From: Deltaproteobacteria bacterium UBA796
GTDB taxonomy: Bacteria; Myxococcota_A; UBA796
Direction: 5' to 3'
Assembly (NCBI GenBank): GCA_002296975.1
Contig: DBIS01000374.1
Coordinates: forward strand, 1-5,108
Length of the DNA: 5,108 bases
A program made the translations under genes and the position numbers. Position 1 is the first letter of the stretch, and each line of letters begins with the position of its first letter. Shown here piece after piece: positions 1 through 5,108 of this stretch. The notes beneath the pieces were generated by a model. It was not told where the DNA came from. It saw nothing but the letters and a program-made list of their open reading frames with translations, and ran no database searches.

Positions 1-2783
1 TCAGAAACGACCAGCACATGCGCTAAGCTGATGGATTCGCCTTCGATGCTCAAGGTTTCACCCGCCTGTAAAGCCGAGATGTCGGCGGCGCCGAGTTGGG
101 CAATCGCATTGGCGACGGGTTTCATCTTTGGCCCCAGCAAGCGCCCAAGGACCTTGAAGTTGGCCTTTGCGCTGAGGGTCACCAAATCGCTGGGGTCGTC
201 GATCCAGCAGACCGACTTGAGGTTCAACTCTTCAGAGACCACATCGGCAAGGGCTTGGCGAAGATCTTTGGGTCCGCCCGGGGCCGAAATTTTGATGCCA
301 GGCAAAGGCTGTTTGACGGGAATTCGATGTTGCTCTCGCAGGTTTCGTCCCAAGGTCACCACTTCACGCATGACGGCCATCATCGCTTCAAGGTCTGAGT
401 CGACCAAGTCTTCATCGGCCATTGGGAAAGCCTCAAGGTGGACCGAATCTTCGGCTCCTTCGCGCTTTCCTGCCTCAAGGCGTTGATACAGAATCTCCGC
501 CATAAATGGTAAGATCGGTGCCAATAACCGGCTAAATAAGCAGAGTACTTCGTACAAGGTTTCGAAGGCATGCTGCTTGTCCGCGGAGTTGTCATTATGC
601 CAAAAACGGCGTCGACTCCGGCGGATATACCAGTTGGTGAGATGGTCGATGAAGCCCAATACCCGTGGGATGACATTGTACAGCCGATAGGCCTCCATCT
701 CGGTGTTGACATCGGCCACCATGCTTTGGGCCATCGAGATGATCCATCGGTCGAGCAAGGAGCGTTCGGCTACCGGGCTTGGCGCGCTTGGCGGGCTCCA
801 CTTGTCGACTGAGGCGTAGGTGGCAAAAAAGCTGTATGCGTTCCATAGGGGCAGCACGACAGCGCGCACAACATCACGCACGCCGCTCTCTGAAAAGCGC
901 ATGGGTTCGGCCCGAACCAAAGGCGAGTTGATCAAATACGCACGCAGCGCATCAGCACCGTGTTTGTCGATGACGGTGTTGGGGTCGGGATAGTTTTTGA
1001 GCGATTTCGACATCTTGCGGCCGTCTTCAGCCAAAATCAGACCGTTGACGATGACGTTTTTGAACGCGGGCCGGTCAAAAAGTGCGGTGGAAAGCACCAA
1101 TAATGTGTAAAACCACCCCCGTGTTTGGTCGAGTCCCTCAGCGATAAAGTCGGCTGGAAGGTTGTTTTCGACCATGTCTTTATTTTCAAAAGGGTAATGG
1201 TTTTGAGCGTAGGGCATCGCGCCGGACTCAAACCAGCAGTCGAGGACTTCAGAGACCCTGTGCATGGTGCCGGAACAGTCAGAACAATCCCAGGTGTGAG
1301 CGTCGACGAAGTGTTTGTGGAGGTCGGGGACGGCCTGACCACATTTTTCTTCGAGTGCGGTGATGGAGCCGATGACCTCGGTCGCTTCGCAGGCATCACA
1401 GCGCCAAATCGGCATGGGCGTGCCCCAAAAACGATTGCGTGAGATGGCCCAGTCGCGCGCATCGCCCAACCAGTTGTGAAAGCGCCGCTCCCCGACATAT
1501 CCGGGCACCCAATTGGTCTGCTCATTGTTGGTGACCATCTGGTCACGGATGGCGGTGACGTTCACAAACCAGGTGGAGATGGCCTTGTAGATGAGGGGGG
1601 TTCCAGAGCGCCAACAGAATGGATAATCGTGGTCGATGGTCGATTGCTTGAACAAGCTACCTTTGGTTTTGAGATCGCGAATGATGGCCTTGTCCGCATC
1701 TTTGACGAACTGGCCGTGGCCCAACTCAAACACCTCGGTAAATCGCCCCTCCATATCGGTGGCGTCACGCATGGGGATGTTTTCGCGCTGGCATACCCGG
1801 GCGTCATCTTCACCAAAGGCGGGAGCCTGATGGACGATGCCGGTGCCGGAATCGGTGGTGACATAGTCGTCTGCCACCACAACAAATGCACCTTCAGCTT
1901 TGGCCTCGGAGAAATGGTCCCACAATGGGTGATATTCTAGCCCGACGAGTGCAGCGCCTTTGCATCGGGACAGCACCTGAGCGTCTTCGCCCAATACAGC
2001 GTCTTTGAGGGCCTCCGCCACCACGTAGATGGGGCCGTCGGGGTCGATTTGAGCTTTGACGTATTGAATTTCTGCGCCCACACACAAGGCCATATTGGAG
2101 GGGAGCGTCCATGGTGTGGTGGTCCAGGCCAGCAGATGTGTGTTTTCGTCGCCCAGCACTTTTAAGGCCACTGTGACAGCTGGGTCTTGGACGTTTCGGT
2201 AGTCCATATTGGATTCAAAGTTGCTGAGGGGGGTGCCCAGTCGCCAACTGTAGGGCATGACTTTGTAGCCCTCGTAGATGAGGCCCTTGTCCCACAAGGC
2301 CTTAAATACCCACCAGACGGACTCCATAAAATTGGGGTCCATGGTTTTGTAATCGTTATCGAAATCAACCCATCGGCCGAGTCGGGTGACGGTTTTTCGC
2401 CACAACTCCGTGTAGCGCAAGACGATCGAACGGCATTCCTCGTTGTATTTTCCGATGCCGTAGGCGCGCACATCCTCTGGGCCGTTCAGCCCGAGTTTCT
2501 TCTCGATTTCCATCTCGACGGGGAGGCCGTGGGTGTCCCAGCCAAAGCGTCGCTCAACCTTGTAGCCGCGCATGGCCCAGTACCGTGGGACCACATCTTT
2601 GAGGGTGCCCGCGAGCAGGTGTCCGTAGTGGGGTGTGCCGGTGGCGAAGGGGGGGCCATCATAAAAGACAAAGTCTTTGTCACCCCGAACGGAGCGTTTA
2701 AAGATGTCACCGTCTTCCCACAGTTTGAGCACTTCTTCTTCGAGGGCGGGAAAGTTGGGGCGAGATGCTGGCTTATCGAACAT
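1..2783 (-). CDS. ileS: Isoleucyl-tRNA synthetase, type 2 (eukaryote-like), C-terminus outside the window
   Basis: This cytoplasmic class I synthetase charges tRNA-Ile with isoleucine using ATP. The reading frame is open from the ATG at 2783 to the window edge: 927 codons, with probably about 100 or more C-terminal residues missing. The N-terminus (MFDKPASRPNFPALEEE) and the block YDGPPFATGTPHYGHLLAG carry the HxGH motif as HYGH at residues 52-55. The editing-domain motif WTTTPWTL is at 220-227, paired cysteines C462/C465 and C500/C503 look like a zinc site, DQTRGWFYTL follows, and KMSKS is at 590-594. The anticodon-binding region includes KVLGRLLGPKMK. These blocks and the long C-terminal half match the IleS2 type, which is known to be less sensitive to mupirocin than the common bacterial type. 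The HxGH motif is the canonical one, not the swapped GxHH variant of hyper-resistant enzymes. GGAG at 2791-2794, 7 nt upstream, supports this start. A terminator upstream implies its own promoter. Confidence 0.97.
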   Translation of the reverse strand, partial: MFDKPASRPNFPALEEEVLKLWEDGDIFKRSVRGDKDFVFYDGPPFATGTPHYGHLLAGTLKDVVPRYWAMRGYKVERRFGWDTHGLPVEMEIEKKLGLNGPEDVRAYGIGKYNEECRSIVLRYTELWRKTVTRLGRWVDFDNDYKTMDPNFMESVWWVFKALWDKGLIYEGYKVMPYSWRLGTPLSNFESNMDYRNVQDPAVTVALKVLGDENTHLLAWTTTPWTLPSNMALCVGAEIQYVKAQIDPDGPIYVVAEALKDAVLGEDAQVLSRCKGAALVGLEYHPLWDHFSEAKAEGAFVVVADDYVTTDSGTGIVHQAPAFGEDDARVCQRENIPMRDATDMEGRFTEVFELGHGQFVKDADKAIIRDLKTKGSLFKQSTIDHDYPFCWRSGTPLIYKAISTWFVNVTAIRDQMVTNNEQTNWVPGYVGERRFHNWLGDARDWAISRNRFWGTPMPIWRCDACEATEVIGSITALEEKCGQAVPDLHKHFVDAHTWDCSDCSGTMHRVSEVLDCWFESGAMPYAQNHYPFENKDMVENNLPADFIAEGLDQTRGWFYTLLVLSTALFDRPAFKNVIVNGLILAEDGRKMSKSLKNYPDPNTVIDKHGADALRAYLINSPLVRAEPMRFSESGVRDVVRAVVLPLWNAYSFFATYASVDKWSPPSAPSPVAERSLLDRWIISMAQSMVADVNTEMEAYRLYNVIPRVLGFIDHLTNWYIRRSRRRFWHNDNSADKQHAFETLYEVLCLFSRLLAPILPFMAEILYQRLEAGKREGAEDSVHLEAFPMADEDLVDSDLEAMMAVMREVVTLGRNLREQHRIPVKQPLPGIKISAPGGPKDLRQALADVVSEELNLKSVCWIDDPSDLVTLSAKANFKVLGRLLGPKMKPVANAIAQLGAADISALQAGETLSIEGESISLAHVLVVS

Positions 2784-2816
2784 TGGGCGGCTCCATCGCA
2801 GGCGTGCGGGGGGAGC

Positions 2817-2845
2817 GGTTTAACCGATAGGGTGGTTTCAGTCAG
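2817..2845 (-). promoter_or_regulatory. Weak candidate promoter for ileS
   Basis: On the minus strand, CTGACT (2840-2845) and TAAACC (2817-2822) are separated by 17 nt, a sigma70-like arrangement with 4/6 and 3/6 consensus matches. It sits between the upstream terminator and the ileS start and would give a leader of about 27 nt. A promoter is expected somewhere in 2784-2887, because the terminator insulates ileS from the genes before it. These exact boxes are only a guess. I see no T-box-like leader, and there is little room for one. Confidence 0.2.
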
Positions 2846-2887
2846 GGTCACTTTTTGTTCGAAGGAGGGGTCATGCCCATAGACGCA

Positions 2888-2925
2888 AAAACACCCGATG
2901 AGACTGAGCCTTCATCGGGTGTTTT
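2888..2925 (-). terminator. Intrinsic terminator after the 87-aa lipoprotein gene (copy 1 of a repeated hairpin)
   Basis: A perfect 14-bp stem is formed by AAAACACCCGATGA (2888-2901) and its complement (2912-2925), around a 10-nt loop. On the minus-strand transcript it starts 13 nt after the stop codon at 2939, and the descending arm runs into TTTTT. It has the features of a rho-independent terminator and separates the lipoprotein genes from ileS. Its sequence, including the loop, recurs almost unchanged at 3271-3307; the only difference within the shared 36-37 nt is one missing base, which slightly opens the stem near the loop. Confidence 0.88.
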
Positions 2926-2938
2926 AAAAGCGAAGATT

Positions 2939-3202
2939 TTACTCTTCCGAGACGCAGATTGAGTCGCAGCCGTTAACGAGGTCCCAAGCGGTCTTATTCG
3001 ACTCGCAAGTCGCCTCATCTCCGGTGGAGGCAGCCATAGCTTCCTCGTACGAGGTACAGGCTGCCTCTTCGATACAGTCACATGCGCAGTATTCAGCCAC
3101 AAGGGCATCACAAGCGCTCAAGGTTGCGTCGTCGCCAGAGTCTTCACCCTTGCCACAACCGATCGCAAAAATAGATGCCATCAAAGTGATTCTTAAAGTC
3201 AT
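2939..3202 (-). CDS. Small cysteine-rich acidic lipoprotein, 87 aa, function unknown
   Basis: I do not recognise a named family. The protein starts MTLRITLMASIFAIGCGKGE: a short positively charged n-region, a hydrophobic stretch and a lipobox-like AIGC with the lipidated cysteine at 16. Gly at the next position, rather than Asp, suggests the outer membrane by the enterobacterial rule. The mature part has eight further cysteines (31, 39, 41, 43, 49, 66, 79, 83), so four disulfides are possible. It has 18 acidic against 2 basic residues. The spacing C-x7-C-x-C matches the lipoprotein at 3585-3806, and C-E-x9-V-x2-C (66-79) matches residues 40-53 of the lipoprotein at 3327-3491. The start at 3202 has an excellent GGAGGAGG (3208-3215) 5 nt upstream; the longer frame back to 3298 would run into the preceding terminator and hide the signal peptide. 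It lies between two hairpin terminators and so is probably transcribed alone, though I found no clear promoter in the 65-nt gap. Confidence 0.87.
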   Translation of the reverse strand: MTLRITLMASIFAIGCGKGEDSGDDATLSACDALVAEYCACDCIEEAACTSYEEAMAASTGDEATCESNKTAWDLVNGCDSICVSEE

Positions 3203-3267
3203 AATGTCCTCCTCCATATGTTGGACTTGGCGATGGTACATCAATCCACTCGACTTGCTGTGAAATA

Positions 3268-3310
3268 AACAAACACCCGATGAAGACTGAGCCTTCATCG
3301 GGTGTTTGTT
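3268..3310 (-). terminator. Intrinsic terminator after the 54-aa lipoprotein gene (copy 2 of a repeated hairpin)
   Basis: An uninterrupted 18-bp stem (3268-3285 with 3293-3310) encloses a 7-nt loop. On the minus strand it begins 16 nt after the stop codon of the gene at 3327-3491, and the descending arm ends in TTTGTT followed by TATTTC. This is a strong rho-independent terminator shape. The core AAACACCCGATGAAG, loop and returning arm repeat the terminator at 2888-2925 in the same orientation, including the loop bases, which have no pairing constraint. Confidence 0.88.
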
Positions 3311-3326
3311 GTGCGCAGCCTAGGGC

Positions 3327-3491
3327 TCATTTACACGCATCGACCTCTTTTTGTAGCTCAAGCTCCAGTTCACAGGCCTCTTCATCGGTGCCAACCTCGT
3401 TGCCGGTGCAGTCCGCGAGTTCATCACAAGCGCTATCGCCGCAGGCGACACTTAAGAATGCAAAAGCAAGCAGCAGTGTTCGGGTAATCAT
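3327..3491 (-). CDS. Very small cysteine-rich acidic lipoprotein, 54 aa, function unknown
   Basis: The protein begins MITRTLLLAFAFLSVACGDS: Arg in the n-region, a leucine-rich hydrophobic core and the lipobox SVAC with the lipidated cysteine at 17, followed by Gly. The mature part is only 38 residues, with four more cysteines (22, 28, 40, 53), enough for two disulfides. It has 13 acidic and 2 basic residues, and its second half (41-52) alternates Glu and Leu and may be helical. The mature start, DSACDELADC, resembles MGDACEELAAARC of the lipoprotein at 3585-3806, and C40-x12-C53 resembles C66-x12-C79 of the one at 2939-3202. The start at 3491 has GGAGGT (3499-3504) 7 nt upstream, and the signal peptide begins directly there; an in-frame ATG at 3518 would add nine residues and break the signal pattern. 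Signal peptide, RBS and terminator make it credible despite its size. Its partner and role are unknown. Confidence 0.82.
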   Translation of the reverse strand: MITRTLLLAFAFLSVACGDSACDELADCTGNEVGTDEEACELELELQKEVDACK

Positions 3492-3519
3492 GGTGTCCAC
3501 CTCCGTTGGTCGGGACACC
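3492..3519 (-). promoter_or_regulatory. Leader hairpin holding the Shine-Dalgarno of the 54-aa lipoprotein gene in its loop
   Basis: On the minus strand GGTGTCC (3513-3519) and GGACACC (3492-3498) form a perfect 7-bp stem with a 14-nt loop. The loop contains the Shine-Dalgarno GGAGG (3500-3504), and the 3' arm ends immediately before the ATG at 3491. The pairing is seen directly. As RNA it could affect ribosome access or protect the 5' end; as DNA it could equally be an operator, since it is an inverted repeat just downstream of the proposed promoter. Confidence 0.45.
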
Positions 3520-3524
3520 TAAAA

Positions 3525-3553
3525 ATATCAGAAAGCGTGCGGGAAAGATTCAA
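3525..3553 (-). promoter_or_regulatory. Candidate promoter for the 54-aa lipoprotein gene
   Basis: TTGAAT (3548-3553) and TGATAT (3525-3530) on the minus strand are 17 nt apart, followed by a T-rich stretch. The -35 box matches the sigma70 consensus at 4/6 and the -10 box at 3/6. Transcription would begin near 3518, at the base of the leader hairpin at 3492-3519. The 93-nt gap after the preceding gene stop at 3585 leaves room for a separate promoter, but read-through from upstream is also possible because no convincing terminator lies in the gap. Confidence 0.33.
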
Positions 3554-3584
3554 CTTTGTTTTTTCGGTTGAAGAAAAGTCGAGC

Positions 3585-3806
3585 TTACTCTGGCGTGCTG
3601 TCATCTTCGCAAACAAAGTCTTGGAGGACCTCTTTACATGCTTGGATCTCTGCATCGTCGACTTTTTCTGCGGCGTCATCGTCCACGCACAAGGCCTCGT
3701 CGCAATCGCAGCGTGCGGCTGCGAGCTCCTCACAGGCATCTCCCATGCCACAGCCGGCAGTGAAAGTTGCGAGGAGCCAAAAGCAAAGCTGAGTGGGGGC
3801 GCGCAT
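3585..3806 (-). CDS. Small cysteine-rich acidic lipoprotein, 73 aa, function unknown
   Basis: The N-terminus MRAPTQLCFWLLATFTAGCG is a classic lipoprotein signal: Arg2, hydrophobic core and lipobox TAGC, with the lipidated cysteine at 19 followed by Gly. The mature part has six further cysteines (25, 33, 35, 40, 57, 66), enough for three disulfides, and 19 acidic against 3 basic residues, including the run VDDDAAEKVDDAE. C25-x7-C33-x-C35 has the same spacing as C31-x7-C39-x-C41 in the lipoprotein at 2939-3202, suggesting distant paralogy. The start at 3806 has GAGGAG (3812-3817) 5 nt upstream, whereas the same frame back to 4022 is a shadow of the glutaredoxin gene. Only 49 nt separate it from the stop of that gene, with no terminator between, so it may be the last gene of that transcript. 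A weak separate promoter is conceivable (CTGACA 3854-3859, TACACC 3831-3836, 17-nt spacer). No function can be assigned. Confidence 0.85.
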   Translation of the reverse strand: MRAPTQLCFWLLATFTAGCGMGDACEELAAARCDCDEALCVDDDAAEKVDDAEIQACKEVLQDFVCEDDSTPE

Positions 3807-3855
3807 GGATTCTCCTCGTGGGGCGGCTATGGTGTAGTCGCGATGGGCCAAAGTG

Positions 3856-4773
3856 TCAGTATCTTGGGACTGTCGTATCGATGTGAATCGACCAAGCGTC
3901 GATGCCGCCATCGAGGGAGTACACCTTGCGGAAACCCTTTTCGATGAGTTGAGCTGCGGCGGGCATGCTGCGGATGCCGTGATGGCAATACAAGACGATC
4001 GTCTCTGATTCATCGAGGGCAAGCAGGGACTTCATGCTGGCCGCATCCAAAAAGGTCCCGCTGTCGATGTGAGCGAGTTCGGTCTCAGCCTCTGTTCGGA
4101 CATCAAAAAGGTGGTGGGGTTCACCCAAGTCACGCATGGCTTTGTAACCGTGGACATCGATTCGCCTGACCGAGGGTGGCTCGTTGGGATTATCGATGAT
4201 GATCCCGCCTTGCTCACCCACGCGAAAGTCGAGGGTGATCCCATCGGCACGCTCAGCAGAGGCAGGGTCGACCAAGATGGTCAATCCATTGGCCGCGACC
4301 TGAAAATCGCCAGCGGCCTCTTGGGACATCCCAAAACCGTATTCAAACCGGGGTGAGACTTGCAATCTTGGCATTCCGCCGCCGGGGGCGTCCTCCATGG
4401 CAGATTTTATGGCGGTCACAAAGGTGTCGGTGAGGGTGATTTTGGGTGCTGTGGGCGGTGTGTAGCTCACGCCGAGCAGGCCGTGGAGTTCACCCGAACC
4501 GTGCATCTGGGTGATGATGTCGCAGCCACCAATAAATTCTTGGTTGACATACAATTGGGGGATGGTGGGCCAATTTGAGAAGTCTTTGATGCCTTGGCGG
4601 ATGGCGGGGTCTGAGAGCACATCCACGGTCTCAAAGTCGACACCGATGCCAGTGAGCGCCTCGATTGACCGGGCAGAAAATCCACATTGAGGCATCTGTT
4701 TGTTGCCTTTCATAAACAAAATGACCTTGTGGGCCTTGATGAGTGCGTCGATGGCGGCGTGGGTTTCAGACAT
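3856..4773 (-). CDS. CGFS monothiol glutaredoxin fused to a cysteine-less A-type-carrier-like domain and a rhodanese
   Basis: The 305-aa cytoplasmic protein has three parts. Residues about 1-105 are a Grx4-type monothiol glutaredoxin: KGN at 22-24, the CGFS motif with Cys30, WPTIPQLYV (68-76, cis-Pro72) and GGCD (82-85). Such proteins bind a [2Fe-2S] cluster with glutathione and take part in Fe-S transfer and iron sensing. Residues about 111-200 resemble IscA/ErpA carriers (RFEYGF, GLTILVDPASA, GITLDF, IIIDNPN), but all three ligand cysteines are absent: the usual GCSG region is VSPR, and NEPPSVRR stands where CGCG would be. Residues about 202-305 are a single-domain rhodanese with LFDVR (222-226), active-site loop CHHGIRS (263-269, Cys263) and GGIDAW (289-294). 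The likely job, by inference, is handling sulfur or Fe-S clusters. The start at 4773 has GGAG (4779-4782) 5 nt upstream and gives the normal Grx4 N-terminus; an ATG at 4896 is less likely. Divergent to hemB. Confidence 0.93.
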   Translation of the reverse strand: MSETHAAIDALIKAHKVILFMKGNKQMPQCGFSARSIEALTGIGVDFETVDVLSDPAIRQGIKDFSNWPTIPQLYVNQEFIGGCDIITQMHGSGELHGLLGVSYTPPTAPKITLTDTFVTAIKSAMEDAPGGGMPRLQVSPRFEYGFGMSQEAAGDFQVAANGLTILVDPASAERADGITLDFRVGEQGGIIIDNPNEPPSVRRIDVHGYKAMRDLGEPHHLFDVRTEAETELAHIDSGTFLDAASMKSLLALDESETIVLYCHHGIRSMPAAAQLIEKGFRKVYSLDGGIDAWSIHIDTTVPRY

Positions 4774-4793
4774 TTTTTCTCCAAAATTTTCAT

Positions 4794-4823
4794 ATATCAA
4801 AGCCATGACTTCAAGGCTCACAA
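4794..4823 (-). promoter_or_regulatory. Weak candidate promoter for the glutaredoxin fusion gene
   Basis: On the minus strand TTGTGA (4818-4823) and TGATAT (4794-4799) are 18 nt apart, and an AT-rich stretch follows. The leader would be about 14 nt and include the GGAG site. The -10 hexamer is the same as that proposed at 3525-3530. The match is poor by itself; the location just upstream of the RBS is the main support. Confidence 0.25.
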
Positions 4824-4857
4824 AATAGCCTTTGTCGTTTGGCCTGAAGTGGCTTTG
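4798..4857 (-). repeat. Imperfect inverted repeat between the glutaredoxin gene and hemB
   Basis: CAAAGCCA (4798-4805) pairs with TGGCTTTG (4850-4857), CTTCA (4809-4813) with TGAAG (4845-4849), and GGC (4815-4817) with GCC (4842-4844). This gives 16 pairs with a 3-nt and a 1-nt bulge on one arm and a 24-nt loop. A smaller repeat, AAGGCT/AGCCTT, lies inside. It has no U-tract and lies between divergent starts, so it is more likely an operator or a leader structure than a terminator. It overlaps the weak candidate promoter. The role is unproven. Confidence 0.45.
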
Positions 4858-4905
4858 GGGGTGAGTGGTCGGGCCGGTTAAGGGATGGACATTCATGGAG
4901 TTTAG

Positions 4906-5108
4906 ATGTCATCACAAGCCCCAGCATTCCCTCGCACCCGTCTGCGCCGCACCCGGGGTACCGATTGGTCTCGGCGCTTGGTCCGTGAGCATTCTCTCCA
5001 GGTCGATGACTTGATCTGGCCAATTTTTGTTCAAGACGGCCAGGGCTTAAAGACCCCAATTGCCTCGATGCCTGGTGTTTTTCGCTACAGCGTCGACACT
5101 TTGGTGAC
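4906..5108 (+). CDS. hemB: Delta-aminolevulinic acid dehydratase (porphobilinogen synthase), N-terminal part
   Basis: HemB condenses two 5-aminolevulinate molecules to porphobilinogen in the cytoplasm, the first common step of haem, sirohaem, corrin and chlorophyll synthesis. Only 67 codons are inside the window, about one fifth of the usual 320-340 aa, so the lysine active site and metal-binding region are not visible. The visible part matches the family N-terminus: an Arg-rich RTRLRRTR, then RRLVREHSLQVDDLIWPIFV, then PIASMPGVFRYSVDTLV, where DDLI-P-FV and SMPG are well conserved in HemB. The ATG at 4906 has GGAG (4897-4900) 5 nt upstream. It is transcribed divergently from the glutaredoxin-rhodanese gene, with 132 bp between the two starts. 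Confidence 0.92.
   Translation, partial: MSSQAPAFPRTRLRRTRGTDWSRRLVREHSLQVDDLIWPIFVQDGQGLKTPIASMPGVFRYSVDTLV

Noticed and set aside
1476..1940. A 154-codon plus-strand open frame, and several others opposite or inside ileS.
   Set aside because: All are shadows of the ileS frame, with no supporting domain or context.
2187..2882. A 231-codon open frame on the plus strand.
   Set aside because: It lies almost entirely antisense to the well-conserved ileS N-terminal half. Its sequence shows no recognisable domain, and long antisense frames are common opposite GC-biased codons.
2784..2887. Possible T-box or other tRNA-sensing leader before ileS.
   Set aside because: The gap to the upstream terminator is only about 100 nt, and no T-box sequence, antiterminator or terminator pair is visible.
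3203..3298. Extension of the 87-aa lipoprotein to the ATG at 3298.
   Set aside because: It would start inside the terminator stem of the preceding gene and place a polar segment before the signal peptide; the GGAGGAGG at 3208-3215 points to 3202.
3549..3572. Short inverted repeat TTCAAC/GTTGAA after the 73-aa lipoprotein gene, considered as a terminator.
   Set aside because: The stem is only 6 bp, AT-rich, with a 12-nt loop and no following U-tract; it also overlaps the proposed -35 box. It may be chance.
3537..3947. Plus-strand open frame of 136 codons across the lipoprotein and glutaredoxin junction.
   Set aside because: It is antisense to the 73-aa lipoprotein and the rhodanese end, both better supported by signal peptide, active-site motif and RBS.
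4774..4896. N-terminal extension of the glutaredoxin fusion to the ATG at 4896.
   Set aside because: The extension (MNVHPLTGPTTH...) resembles no glutaredoxin, would begin 9 bp from the hemB start and cover the whole intergenic region. The ATG at 4773 has a good RBS and gives the normal Grx4 N-terminus.

Overview
The window looks like ordinary chromosomal DNA of a Gram-negative bacterium with moderate to high GC. The clues are Shine-Dalgarno sites before every gene, three outer-membrane-type lipoprotein signals, hemB, and a CGFS glutaredoxin. Small, acidic, cysteine-rich lipoproteins in series, together with an eukaryote-like (type 2) isoleucyl-tRNA synthetase, recall myxobacteria and related former deltaproteobacteria. 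That placement is an impression from gene content, not a demonstrated assignment. No mobile element, tRNA, rRNA or CRISPR array was seen.

Layout. Positions 1-2783 (minus strand) hold the first 927 codons of ileS; its C-terminus lies outside the window. A strong hairpin terminator (2888-2925) separates ileS from three small lipoprotein genes on the same strand: 2939-3202 (87 aa), 3327-3491 (54 aa) and 3585-3806 (73 aa). A second terminator, nearly identical to the first, lies at 3268-3310. Upstream, at 3856-4773 (minus), is a 305-aa three-part protein: a monothiol CGFS glutaredoxin, a domain resembling an A-type Fe-S carrier but without its ligand cysteines, and a single-domain rhodanese with an intact active-site loop. 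A 132-bp divergent intergenic region containing an imperfect 16-bp hairpin leads to the 5' part of hemB (4906-5108, plus), which enters tetrapyrrole synthesis.

How the parts may relate. The glutaredoxin fusion and hemB are divergent neighbours that both concern iron cofactors (Fe-S clusters and haem), so shared control is possible but not shown. The three lipoproteins share a lipobox followed by Cys-Gly, an Ala-Cys-Asp/Glu-x-Leu start to the mature domain, an even number of mature cysteines and strong acidity. They appear to be a diverged local family of disulfide-stabilised envelope proteins of unknown function. This family, its shared terminators, and the cysteine-less carrier domain in the fusion are the most unusual content.
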